Positions 42,893 through 53,682 of a stretch of DNA of 64,000 bases are shown here, piece by piece (the stretch's first letter is position 1; each line of letters starts with the position of its first letter). Source of the stretch: Hyaloperonospora brassicae (Eukaryota > Oomycota > Peronosporomycetes > Peronosporales > Peronosporaceae); the NCBI GenBank assembly GCA_947650285.1, contig CANTFL010000389.1:496001-560000 (forward strand), read 5' to 3'. Under the pieces are notes generated by a model that worked only from the letters and a program-made list of their open reading frames with translations, was not told the origin of the DNA and ran no database searches. A program made the position numbers and the translations under genes.

Positions 42893-45800
42893 TCATTTAT
42901 TGTCCATTGCGTCGTCGTCGTCTTCTTCTTTTTCTGTGCGTTCTTCCACACTCTCTTCTTCCTCTTCGTCTTTTTCATTTCCTACTCCTTCTTCTCCGTC
43001 ATCTTCATTAGTTTCTCCATCATCATCATCATCGTAGTCCTCTTCTTCGTCTCCATCTTCTTGTCCATAACCTTTTGCTTCATTCTCTTCTTCTTCTTCG
43101 TCATTCACTTTTTGATTTGCTTCTTCACTATCTTCTTCTTCTCCTTCTTGCAATAGATTGTCAGCTTCACGACCCGCTTCATCCTCTAATTCGTCATCTG
43201 ACTGATCCGATGGCCGTTGTTGCAAATCAACGCAGGCGTCTTCAGCTTCAACATTGGCGTCGTGAACATGCTCCGTCTCTGCTACTGTTCCACTTCTCGA
43301 GCGCTCCACTTGCTTGACCTCCTTGTCACTCGTGGCTTCATTGCCAACTTGAGCTTTTCGGGCCCGTTTTCGTGGTCTTCTCTCAGGACTTTTGTCGTTC
43401 GCATCCGGACGAGAAGCTGAACTCGACCCAACGTGTTGAGCTGTTTCGTCCAATTCGTCGTCTCGGAGTCTCTGCACTTTGTTACCACATCCGAATGCAA
43501 CTGCGTCGTCCTCTTCGCTCTGATGATCGTCCACAGAAATACTTGAGTACTTCTTGACGTGCCTATAGTCACGGCCTCCACAATCTTCGTCACTTTCGCT
43601 CACTGCACCACTACTGACGTCATCTTCGTCCACTAGTGCATCTACATCTTCATCGCTGCTTTGCTCTCGGAATGATGCATGCACACCTTCACCTTCGTCG
43701 TCTTCGTCGTCGCTGTCATAGATCTGATTTGCATTTCGCCGACGTGGACGAGTAATTTCGTGAACGTCACGCTGTTCCTCGTCAGTGTTGCTTTCTTCGG
43801 CAGCATCGATGTCATTGTGATCCTCCCGGTCAGCATCTTCGTCGACGGAAAACGCGCCGTCTTCCACAACTTGAACGGCACGGCGTTCTGTTCGCCCTTC
43901 ACCATCACTTTCCACGCCCCGTTCCTCCGCGTCACAATCATTCAGCTCACCTTGACCGTCTCGTTCCGACCGTCGACCCGAACGCTGTCGCTTCCTCGCC
44001 CGGTGTCGTGCTTCTGCTTCATCTGCCGCTTCGTCGTCGCTATGGTACTTCCAGCAGCCTTCAGTTTCGTCGCACACCGAGTTGTCACTGAGCTGCTCGT
44101 TTTCATCGAGGTCGTTCACGATAAAGGAGTCGTCTGACTCGTTTGCTTCTTCACTGAATTCGCGTTCACTGTCGCTGTCCAAACGTGTATGACGACTACG
44201 GCGACTTGCGTCTCTCGCCTCATCATGGATGAGACTGACGTAGTCGGCCACAGGCGTGTCGGTGATCTCATGCGGCTCACGCAAACGGGTCGTGATGCTG
44301 AGCTTCAGACCGTACAGGTCGTCCGTGAAGCAAAACGTGTACACACCTGAATGCGGCACATCATCGCGGCAGCAAAGTTGTTAGTACTCGCGAAGAGGTA
44401 GTAATGAAACATTCGTGCGATGCGAAACATGCAATCGCACCACCAGGAACGTCAAGCCGCAAAGCTGGAAATGTCACTGCACCCGCCTCTGCTCCTCGCG
44501 TTCGCTCCATCACGCAGTTGCCCTACGAATGGAGCCCATAGCATTACACACATGACTCTCTCGTTCGGTAACAAAATATAGGTGCACACACTCAGTGCAC
44601 GAACCGCTTCGTCGCAGACACGGAGACGGACTTCGTTGTAGTAGGAACTACAAACCAAACCGTCGTCGTCGCCGTCCTCGTTCATGAAAAATGGCATCCC
44701 ATCCGCGATCTCTTCGTCTTCCTCCATCTTGAGGACATTCACCGAGCACTCCTGGTGCTCGTTGAATGATTCAAAAATACTCGGAAACTCCACGATCGCG
44801 ATCCCGACACGCATGTTTGCATACCCGTCTTCGTTTTCGTCGTTCGTGTCGAGCACTACATTGCGTGAGACGTGTAACTCACCATCGTCCGTGTCTTCAA
44901 CTTTGAGCACGGGGTACTCTTCGTGACCTTCACGATCTTCCTCCCGTCGGCCTACCGACGTCTCGTGCCCTGCATCTCCGTGATAGCGTGCTGCTCTCTC
45001 GCCAAGTGTTGAGATCTTCCGCTTCGTGTCCAGCTGGTCCAGCTTTTGCACAAAGTCTCGGTCTTCTTCGCGTTGATGAGTCAGCTTTCTCTCCGTGACT
45101 GACGGAACCAGAAGCTGCACGTCCACGAAACCGGATGCACGATACAAATGCCATTCATTCGTCAATGTAGTCATCGACGCACGTACGACACAGCACGTAC
45201 CTGTACGAGATTCCACAATGTGACGTTGATGGAAAACATCGACGCTAACGTCGCTTTGGCAGAGAACGGCAGCAAAATGTCAACGCGGCAGATCGGACAT
45301 TGCGCCTCTTCGAGCGGCCTTGTCAACAACGAGTCCAGAAGACACACGCGACTGCGTACACATCAACAACAGCACATCCATTCATTAACAACGCCATTAT
45401 CAGCAACGACAACGACGAAGAATGAGCGACAAAAGATCAATAGACGCCGTCCCAATTCTGTTTCAGACGCCCACCTCTCCATGTTTCTCTGTCGTTTGCA
45501 CTACAACAGCAGTATTACGTACCAGAACGAGTGTCCACAGACGACTGACACTGGCTGTACACATGTTCGATACACGAGTTTGCAAAACCCAACTCGACAG
45601 TCCTGTGAGCTTCTAAAACAACTAACAACAATCCACTTGCAAAGAGAACACTACACTTCCAACCACAAGAACATTGAAAAAGTACCTTGAACAAAGCGTT
45701 GCGACAAATGATGCACTGGACTTCCGCCTCCAGTGTCGCGAGCTTCACCTGTCCCTTCGAAGCCACAACAGCATTTGCATTGGCAGTGGACTGCTGCCGA

Positions 45801-46012
45801 CCCACAAATGTCCCACTTTCTGCCTTTTGTTTTTTTGTTTTTAATGGCTGCTGTTCGTTTGTATTGGAAGCTGTCATTCGATAGGCGCTCGGCGGAACGA
45901 GCTCTTCGCTCTCGTCTTCGTCGTATTCACTCTCGTCGTCGCTCGCTTCGGACTTGAAGATGTCCTGTCCGTCTTCGTCGCTGTCGTTGTCGTCCTCGAA
46001 AAGTGGAGCCAT
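42893..46012 (-). CDS. RING-finger (C3HC4) protein with long acidic tail
   Basis: Five exons join in frame to 828 aa: 45686-46012, 45523-45554 (32 nt), 45201-45351, 44592-45114 and 42893-44346, all with GT-AG introns (131, 171, 86 and 245 nt). The RING finger forms only after splicing: CIIC at residues 100-103 ends exon 1, VSVVCGHSFC lies in the microexon and RVC...CPIC (123-141) in exon 3. The ligands are C100, C103, C115, H117, C120, C123, C138 and C141. A helix NVTLWNLVQLLVP follows. Residues about 230-390 look like a beta-rich module (VGIAIVEFPSIFE, YTFCFTDDLYGLKL). The C-terminal ~400 residues are Asp/Glu/Ser-rich with basic nuclear-signal patches (KRQRSGRR, RRPRKRARK). Most likely a nuclear E3 ubiquitin ligase; the substrate is unknown. 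Confidence 0.85.
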
Positions 46013-47953
46013 TTGGTCAACTACAGTTGTTCCGAATCGATTTTGAAGTCGCAAAGCAAAAATCGGATCGAACTTGTGGCCGTTTCGAGCGCTCTTTCGT
46101 CTTTCGGGTGTTGCGGGACGGTGGCAGCATATCGAAAACAAGTGAAATTGGACATGGGATCAACGGGACGACTTATGTGGTCAAAAGAGCCACATTTGCA
46201 GAGCCTGTTCCAATTTGCTGCTACTATTGCTGCAACTGCAGAAGCTTTGGCCATTGGTCAGAGGACTGTTGTTCGTACGTTTCTCTTTGCGTACCAAAGT
46301 ATGAGCCTGGGCCACATGTGACAAAGTGTGAAACTCTGCATCACGCGCGTGACTTGGCGCATGCTTTGAGTGGGGCAGACTGCCCACATTCTATCAACGG
46401 TATAATTTGTTACCCGATACCTGTCGTGGCTTTCGTTATTCGTCCTGCTAGCACACGCAACTCGACACGCTCCATTTTCCTCTCTTTGCGCGTGTAGTGG
46501 TCTTGCTCGAGCAACGTGTTCTACTTCAGGTACTCGTTGGTCATTGATAAGTTTGCGTCGCAGAACGTTTTCTCGGGAGTATTGGTGCTCGATGATCCAT
46601 GAGTCCTCATTGTTTATCGAGGATGGGCAGCTTGACTACGGTATGCAGTTGCCGTGAAAGCAGGTGTGGAAAACACAGGTCGGTGGATCGAGCACAAAAG
46701 GTCGAGTAAGCAGCAGCTACAGGCCGCGTAAAAATCAGCAAGCTATATAGCTCTCCTCATCCGGACCGTGTGTAACTGCACTTGCTCACCTCACGCGTTG
46801 CAAGGCAGCCATACATTCGCCACTACGTCCTCGTTGTACAACATGAGATGTTGTAGATGATCGGGGCACTGTACTACACGTTTTTGGAATAAGCAATAAA
46901 CTATGCTACAACTTTGTCGAGTGTTTGGACTGCAACACATCGCTGGACGGATCAATGGGCGCAGTGGTAGAGCTGTAGCTACACCATTTCACCGATACTT
47001 AGCAGTACCGCTGTGCATCGATGCATGCGCCCATAGCATCGTGTTCTGGATATCGAGGTACCACAAAGTAGCTGTAGAGGATGAATAAAGGCATCCTTGT
47101 GCACGTAAGTGAGTGGTGTCGTTTGCCATAACGCATTAAAGCGTCCACGGCAATTCAGTGAAAGCTTTGACGCAGTCGACATACCACAAGTCGGCATTTT
47201 GAATCACGATGATCAGGCATTTTGTTGTGTAGAAGGACCTCGCACGTTGATGCGGGTGAGGTGGGTAGATGGATAGCATATAGGGTGTATTTTTGTTCGC
47301 TTGCACATCAGCATTTGTTTCTCTTGGCCGTGATGTCTTACACGTATGCCCCACGGCACATATCAATACTTCTTGCAGGTAGCTTACCCTGTATTTGTAG
47401 CCATCACGTAGCCTCTGCCAGTCAAACTACTTGCACGACAATGCTCCACCGTCGGATCATGAGAAGCTCACAATCTATCGACATTGCCAAGTACATTCTC
47501 GCCGAACCTGCTGCGAACGCGAGACTGCTGCACTCAGATTCCGATCTGCTTACACTGGAGTGACCACGTGTCTGCGAAAAGCTGCTTTCGACATTGCAGC
47601 GTAGCTTATTGAGTGTCTTCATTGTACTTCGATGCATCGACCTTTTGCCATTGACTTTTCGCGAATCGAGCACAAGCGCTGCAATCGCTTCCAAGCTGCA
47701 TGACCCGCTGCGTTGACAATGATAGGGACCCGCAAGTCGACTTGCCTGAGACCTTTTCGTGGCTCGAAAACTCACAAAGTCATTGCAATCGAACAGCAAC
47801 GGAAAACTCACGACCACAAACAATCGCGTGGTCGGCTTTGATTTGAACTTTGTTACACTCTAGATAGACCCATCGGACATTCGGAACGAGGGCAATAAAA
47901 TAGCTGTCCGATCAGCCTGACCCGATCATCAGCAAACGCGCTCGACCCGTGCT
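46013..47953. other. Intergenic region between RING gene and mtRNA polymerase
   Basis: No gene recognised. The first 150 bp are probably the promoter and leader of the minus-strand RING gene (an initiator-like TTTCACTTG lies on that strand near 46140). The rest shows only short overlapping frames. Confidence 0.5.
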
Positions 47954-50900
47954 TTAGTTGAAAAAATAAGGACTGTCGAGCACTCTGCGGAGATCCAACG
48001 TGCCCAATCGAGGCACATCGTCAAACGTCATATCAGGAAAACGCAACCGCAGCTCCGTCAGCAGGTCCTCCAGCAACGGCCGTTCGTACAAATTCACAAA
48101 CTCCTCGCGCAATCGACTGTTCATTGTGTCCACCGAGCACGCGTGCGTCCAGTAACTGTCGTGCACGGCGGCAAACGAGATCTTGTCGTCCTCGAGACAG
48201 CGGCGCGCCGTCAGCATCATGTGCGTCGAGTCCAGCGAGTGAACGAAGTTGGGCGGAAAAGCTGACTTCTGGCGGCCGATGCTTACCTGCCGTCCTTCAC
48301 TTTCCACCATCAACACATGCTGCACCTTCGTGCGCACCTGTTTCGTAGACTTGCTACGGTATGGCTGTACCACCGGCAGACCCAACGGCGTGATCCACGA
48401 CATGGGTTGGCCGCTCTCACCCGCCTGAGCAGCGCACTTGGCCAGCCACTCCATGATACCACGTGCTGAGGTGAACAGATCACCCATTGAGCCCATCGTC
48501 AGCTCGGCGCAGTAGCACGCGGCCTGATAAATGTCATCCTCCAATTGATCGTCCATAATGTGCCCCTTTGTGAGGAACGTCTCGTGCAGACGAGCGGAAA
48601 TCTGCTTCCGAGCGCCGATATACGTCACACCATACACACTCGTCATCACTGTCTGCTTCACCACTTTGCGCGTGATGATGCCTTGTAGGAACCGAGCGCA
48701 TCTTTTCCTGTGCGCTTGGTTTTGCAGCTTCAGCAGCTCGATTCTGCGAACGCCGGACGCATCCTCAAGCATCGCGGCGACTTCCTTCACGTCAGGCACG
48801 TCCAACGCGGCATCGTGTTCCACCTTTGCCAGTACCTGCGTCGCCACACCCATGTACACGTCACTAGGACGAGACGCTGGCACCAGATTTACTTGAGCAC
48901 CGCCACGATCGTCACGGCCAAGAGCGGCATAGTGCTGCAGTCCATTGCACGAGCCGTCCTGGTGAATCGGGATATTGGACATGTACTTCGTTGGGTCAGG
49001 CGACTCAATCGCACGCTTGAGCTCAAAGCATACGCCCAGTGCCAAGAACGGGTAGTCAGCACCCTTCCACCACGCACTATCGCCCTCACCAAGTGGGTCG
49101 CGCGCAGACGCCACGGCTTTGTCCAAATGCGCATCCGCAAACTCCACGCGCTCATCAAATGAGCATTTGTCTACACCAAAGACGTTGGCCAGATGGATCT
49201 TCATCCAGCGTAGTCCGTGCTCACCCAATGGCTTGCGATCACGAAAGATAAGCAGGCTTCGGGAAAGATCGGAGCCCAGGTGATTCAGGTTTGGCGGAAT
49301 CGGGTACACACGACCGCGAAAGTCCATGTTGTACGGGAAATAGAGCTCAGGCTCGTCCTTGAACTCCTCAGCAACCTGAAGCTTGTACAGTGTATCGCAG
49401 CGCAACGAGTGAAACTCCCGATTCAGCTGTTCGATCTGCACCAACCACCACGAAAAAACATGTAATGTGAGTATGCATACACAGCGTTCAGACAAATATG
49501 TGGGTTACGCAGCTCCATAAAGGAGCCTCCCGAGTGGCTTCAGGTTACCAGCACCCAGAAGCCTTCGAGCAGCAACCGCATGCTTTTGCAATCAGTTTGA
49601 ACCCACATGACGTGAAAGCGGTCATATGGGCTTGATTCCGTTGCGACAATACAAACACCCAAGCTTACCTTGCGGACGTTCTTGTAGTAGAGCGCGGGGT
49701 CATTTGCAAACTCGGGGCTGTTTTGATCCGGTAGAGGAATATCAGTGCGAGTGGGCAGGTCGCCAAAGTTGCCGCCATCCTCCCATATCTGCAGCACGAC
49801 ATTCAACACCTCTTTGTTGATCACCCATGGCACCTCCGCCATGAGGTTCAACGCTTTCAAGATACCGCCAATTTCACCGCGTTGGACACAGTCCATTTGC
49901 CAGGCCGAGTCACGTTGTCGCATAACTTTTGTACGCAGCTTCAGGTATCCGCCATTCACAATACCGGTCCACGGACGAGGAGGCACAAGCATTGGCAAGT
50001 ACCGCGCAGTCCAGGGCAGGATGTTGGCATCCGGATTCGTCGCCAGTACTGTCTCAGCCATCTTCTGGTGGATCTGGATCACACCCGCACGGCGATTGCG
50101 GTCGAATACATAATTGTGGACAAAGGCTGGCTCTGGAGCAGGAAGCCCTTTAGCTGCACACAGCTCAGGCGTAAGCACCTGACCCGAGCTGTTCGGCACA
50201 TAACAGGTGCGCTGAATGCAGTCAACGACCGCAGCACCAACCTTTAGCTGCAGCCGCTTGTCCCAACCTCCGACATTGTCAATATACTCTCGTATACGGT
50301 TCTTGAGACTCTCGAGCTTCACGTCTTCAATCAGCTTCAGACTAAACTTGTCCATCTTGTTGTTATTTCGCTTGGCCGACTCTTCTTTCCTCGCAATAAT
50401 CTCCTCTTGCACGGCCTTGCCCATCGCCAAAGCCAGTTTGATGAACTTTGGTCCCGCGGGCTCCATCAGACACGCGTTCAACATGATATTCATGCCCGTC
50501 GCAGCGAGCACATCCGATTTCAAAATCATCAAAGCTGGACCATAGATATTGCTGTCCGTACTGTGTTTGCCCGCTTTGATCTTCTTCTGCTCCGACTCGA
50601 TATGTGCTTTCGCGATCGGCATCCACTTGCGAATCAGACCTTTTGCTGCATTCGTCTCCGTCGTTCGACCCAGCTGGCGCACCTTCTCGTGCGATGACGA
50701 GTACTTGTCCATTGCCATTTCGTACACTGAACATTCGAGACGAAGCTGTCGTGCATAGCGACGACGCATCTCCTGCACCTCCGCCTGCGTCGAGCATTTG
50801 GCCAGTCGCTCCTCAGGGACTTCAAACTCCTCCAGCCACTTGTCCACGTCCTCATCCGACATGTACGAGCGCTTGTTCGTCGCATTAGTGGCCAAATCCG

Positions 50901-51243
50901 CCCCCTCTTTGTCTACCTCCATCATTGCTTTCTGCAGACGCAGCGTCAGCGGTGCCAGCTGATACGGCTTCTCCACCGTCGATCGAGGGATCATCTGCTG
51001 AGCACGCACGGCCCAGTCGGCTTTGACAAGGCGACGACGCTCCACAGCTTCGAACGCGTCCGACGCTTCAACGTCCGCCGTCGCTTCGGCCGTAGCGGCT
51101 TCGGCTGCCAAAGAGCTCTTGTACTGGTGCGACAAGCGGCTCAACGCACAGCGCTGCAGGCGACAGCGATCATTGAACCGGCTAAACACGTGGCGCAGCG
51201 CTGCATGCGCAACGCGTGTCGTTGTCAGCGAAGAGGCTTGCAT
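47954..51243 (-). CDS. POLRMT: Mitochondrial DNA-directed RNA polymerase (T7-type)
   Basis: Exons 49669-51243 and 47954-49435 join over a 233-nt intron (GTAAGC...GTGCAG) to 1018 aa. The N-terminus (MQASSLTTTRVAHAALRHVF, arginine-rich and free of acidic residues for over 40 positions) is a mitochondrial targeting signal. The open frame continues upstream, but this is the first ATG. The C-terminal half holds all single-subunit polymerase motifs: YFPYNMDFRGRVYP, motif A HQDGSCNGLQHYAAL (Asp ~685), motif B RKVVKQTVMTSVYG (Lys ~785, Tyr ~793) and motif C AVHDSYWTH (HDS ~950). It ends in SPYFFN, close to the FFN/YFF-type C-terminus of the family. It transcribes the mitochondrial genome. The 452-bp gap to the divergent plus-strand gene probably holds a shared promoter. 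Confidence 0.96.
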
Positions 51244-51694
51244 TGTGGGAGAGATAGGGAGAGAGATGGATGTGTATACGTAGCGTTGCTGCTGGAACCG
51301 GCAGGGGACACCAACTGGACAGACAGACGCAGTAGAACGCGACAGAGATAATCCGTCGAGCAACTGGGTGAGCGAGAGCGCTGCTCTGCCGCTGCGAGGC
51401 GCACGATGCGGCTCGAGACGAGGTCTGACGTCACCTTCTTCGGGCACGAAGAGGTCTTTGACTTGTGAGGAGGCGTGAGGATGACTGGGCGGGAGCGCCT
51501 GCGTGTTTATTAGCCAATCAGGCGCAGGCAGCGAGCCAATAAACCAGCAGCTCGATGTCGTGAAAACGCGGGCCGAGCATGTCTGCGTAGTATTTGCAAG
51601 CTGCGGAAGGTTTTGCACCAATGTCCGTGCACAAAACTGAGACGTCAGTCCTTGTCAATCTATTTTTATATCTTTAGCTTTTTTGCGTTGATGC

Positions 51695-52699
51695 ATGTCG
51701 CAGCAGCCGGAAGCAATGGCGACAAGTGCGACTGCGTCATGTGCACACGGCGCGCACGCCCACGAGGACGTAGACGAGGCGGACATGGCGTTCGACCCAA
51801 CACTGGCTTCGTGCTGCGAGCGCGACGCGCACGAGTACAAGAAGGCCATGAAGCTCAAGGCAGTGCTCACAGCGCACGACCCGACGTCCAGCGCCGTGCG
51901 AAGACGTCAGCAGCTCTTTCAACCCCCGTCGACTGCTTTGCTCGTGCGACCGACTGGAAGTGTTGCGCCTCAAGTTCCACTACTGTCATCTGCGTCCGTC
52001 GAGTCTGATTCGGACATCGACTCAGACGACTTGGACGAGGACATGGAGATGATGCTGGCCGCGCGTCGTCAACAGTTCGAGCAGCAGCTCGAGAAGGCAG
52101 CACGAGATGCGACTGACGGGTATGGCGTTGTGCTCGATACGAAGCTCGAGCAACTGGTGCAAGAGCTGCAGAACGAACCAGATGTGCCGCGGGTCGTGCT
52201 CGTTGTCGACGGTAGCGCTGCTGCGTCGCTGGAGTTCAGGCGGGTCATGCGGAGCGAAATGGCTGCAGTGGCGCAAACGTTTCGAGGAACGAAATTCCAC
52301 GCAGTAGTGGTAGCTGACCGAGTCGATGACGACACGTTGTGCCAGTTGCGGCTGCCGTCCAAGTCCTGTTTGGCGGCGTTTCGCCGTGGCGAGCGCGTGG
52401 ATTCGATCGTGTTGGATTACACGGTTCTCGTCACAGAAGTCGAGGGTCTTTGGGAAGCGCGTTTTTTGCCGTGGTTGAGCAAGTGCAGTGTACTGGCCAG
52501 CAAACGTGTGTATCCTCCTTCGGCAAAGCAAAGCCAATTGAGCCGGAGAAAACCTACAGACGAGAACGAGTCGGAGCATCGAGGTTTCGACTGCGGCATG
52601 GAGAGCTGTCGACTTCGGTTCGGTTACGAACATGAACACGTCGGTACGTCTCAACAGACGAAGGACGAAATGGCCGCGTGGCGCCAGCCGTCCAAGTAA
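51695..52699 (+). CDS. Thioredoxin/phosducin-like protein, conserved hypothetical
   Basis: One uninterrupted frame of 334 aa from ATG 51695 (a second ATG at 51691 is out of frame). The N-terminal third has CAHGAHAHED and ASCCERDAHEYKKAMKLKAV, then a Ser/Asp tract (ESDSDIDSDDLDEDME) and a charged helix. Residues about 140-245 have the strand-helix order of a thioredoxin fold as in phosducin-like proteins: LEQLVQEL, VVLVVDGS, FHAVVVADRV, LPSKSCLAAFRRGERVDSIV. No CxxC redox pair is present, as in phosducins. The C-terminus holds CGMESCRLRFGYEHEHVG, whose function I do not know. Phosducin-like proteins work as chaperone cofactors for CCT; that role is only inferred here. Divergent from the mitochondrial polymerase. 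Confidence 0.6.
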   Translation: MSQQPEAMATSATASCAHGAHAHEDVDEADMAFDPTLASCCERDAHEYKKAMKLKAVLTAHDPTSSAVRRRQQLFQPPSTALLVRPTGSVAPQVPLLSSASVESDSDIDSDDLDEDMEMMLAARRQQFEQQLEKAARDATDGYGVVLDTKLEQLVQELQNEPDVPRVVLVVDGSAAASLEFRRVMRSEMAAVAQTFRGTKFHAVVVADRVDDDTLCQLRLPSKSCLAAFRRGERVDSIVLDYTVLVTEVEGLWEARFLPWLSKCSVLASKRVYPPSAKQSQLSRRKPTDENESEHRGFDCGMESCRLRFGYEHEHVGTSQQTKDEMAAWRQPSK

Positions 52700-53650
52700 T
52701 GTAACTGGTCGAGCAATGCCACACATTCTGTGCTCTTTTTTTGGTACCCTTTTTATCAGTATCACTTCGAGGCTGTCGCTGACACGAACAGTCGGAGTGT
52801 GTCCTCACGCGGTCAGACAGACACTCGTCGTTTCGCGTGGATCGACAAGAAGCTGCATAACGCACACGCAGCTGGTTCGTTTTTTCTGCGCAAGTGTCGA
52901 AGGCACTCGAGCAGGCGGCGGATCTTTCGGGTCTCCACACACGCCGTGCAACGTTGCATACGGCGCAGCCAACTTTATATCGAACATTATGGCAGCGATC
53001 ATATCGGCGTCGAGACCTAACCGCACCAGCCTCGTCTGCCGCGCTGCTGATGGCTCCATCGACCAATAAAGTTGTCTGACCCGTGCGCCCGTCGTCCGTC
53101 GTGAGTTTTCGACGACCGTTTGTCGCTATTGCGCTGGATCTGCGGCGTTTTGTGTGGCCACACTCGGTGTAGAGTCGGACGCGCGGCTGAAGTAGCCGGT
53201 AATTCGTTCGCCAAACTCCTGGCCTTCGAGTCGCCGTGTGCCCACGTCACATACTTTTTTGTCACTTTTTGCCACAGAGCCTATCACCGCTTTGGGACAG
53301 CGGAAAGACATGGACCCACTCGTCTCGTGGCCTCGGGGAGCCAGCGGCGCGCTGGCCGTTGTCCAGCTGGAAACCGGCCATTGCCGTCGCGCGAGGGAGA
53401 CATGCGCAGACAAACAAGGACCCACCCCGCGCGGCTTTTTCACCAATAAAGATACTACTCCACTTCTATTCGTAGAAGTAGTCGTAGTAGGCGCAGTAAT
53501 TGTCGTCGGGCGAACTGACCGCTGCGTTTCAAGTGTGAAAGGCAACCGGCGAGCGGTAGGTAACCCACACCATCAGGGCCAGGGGTAGACCGCCGCGTTG
53601 CGCAAAATACAAGAGTGATGGTCACTTCAACCACCAGCGCGCCAAGTAAC
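52700..53650. other. Intergenic region, short overlapping frames only
   Basis: Frames of 60-170 codons occur on both strands because the DNA is GC-rich. The minus frame 52805-53059 and the frames at 53126-53588 have no recognisable motif, and no initiator or splice structure favours one of them. Treated as non-coding. Confidence 0.45.
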
Positions 53651-53668
53651 GCTCATTTCCTATTTCGC
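53651..53668 (+). promoter_or_regulatory. Oomycete-type Inr/FPR core promoter of the cyclase gene
   Basis: GCTCATTTCCTATTTCGC combines an initiator core (TCATTTCC) with a flanking-promoter-region-like WATTTNC block directly after it, close to the published oomycete 19-nt start-site consensus. It lies about 15-30 bp before the ATG at 53683. Confidence 0.6.
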
Positions 53669-53682
53669 GGCCGAGTGCGCAC

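Noticed and set aside
46945..47020. tRNA-like A box (GGCGCAGTGGTAGAGC-type word near 46956)
   Set aside because: No B box (GGTTCRANNCC), acceptor stem or anticodon stem can be formed around it.
52022..52765. 247-codon minus-strand frame
   Set aside because: Lies antisense to the thioredoxin-like gene, has no motif, and is explained by the GC-rich codon use of that gene.
52805..53059. 84-codon minus frame with tidy composition
   Set aside because: No recognisable motif, overlaps equally long plus frames, and no promoter or splice evidence.
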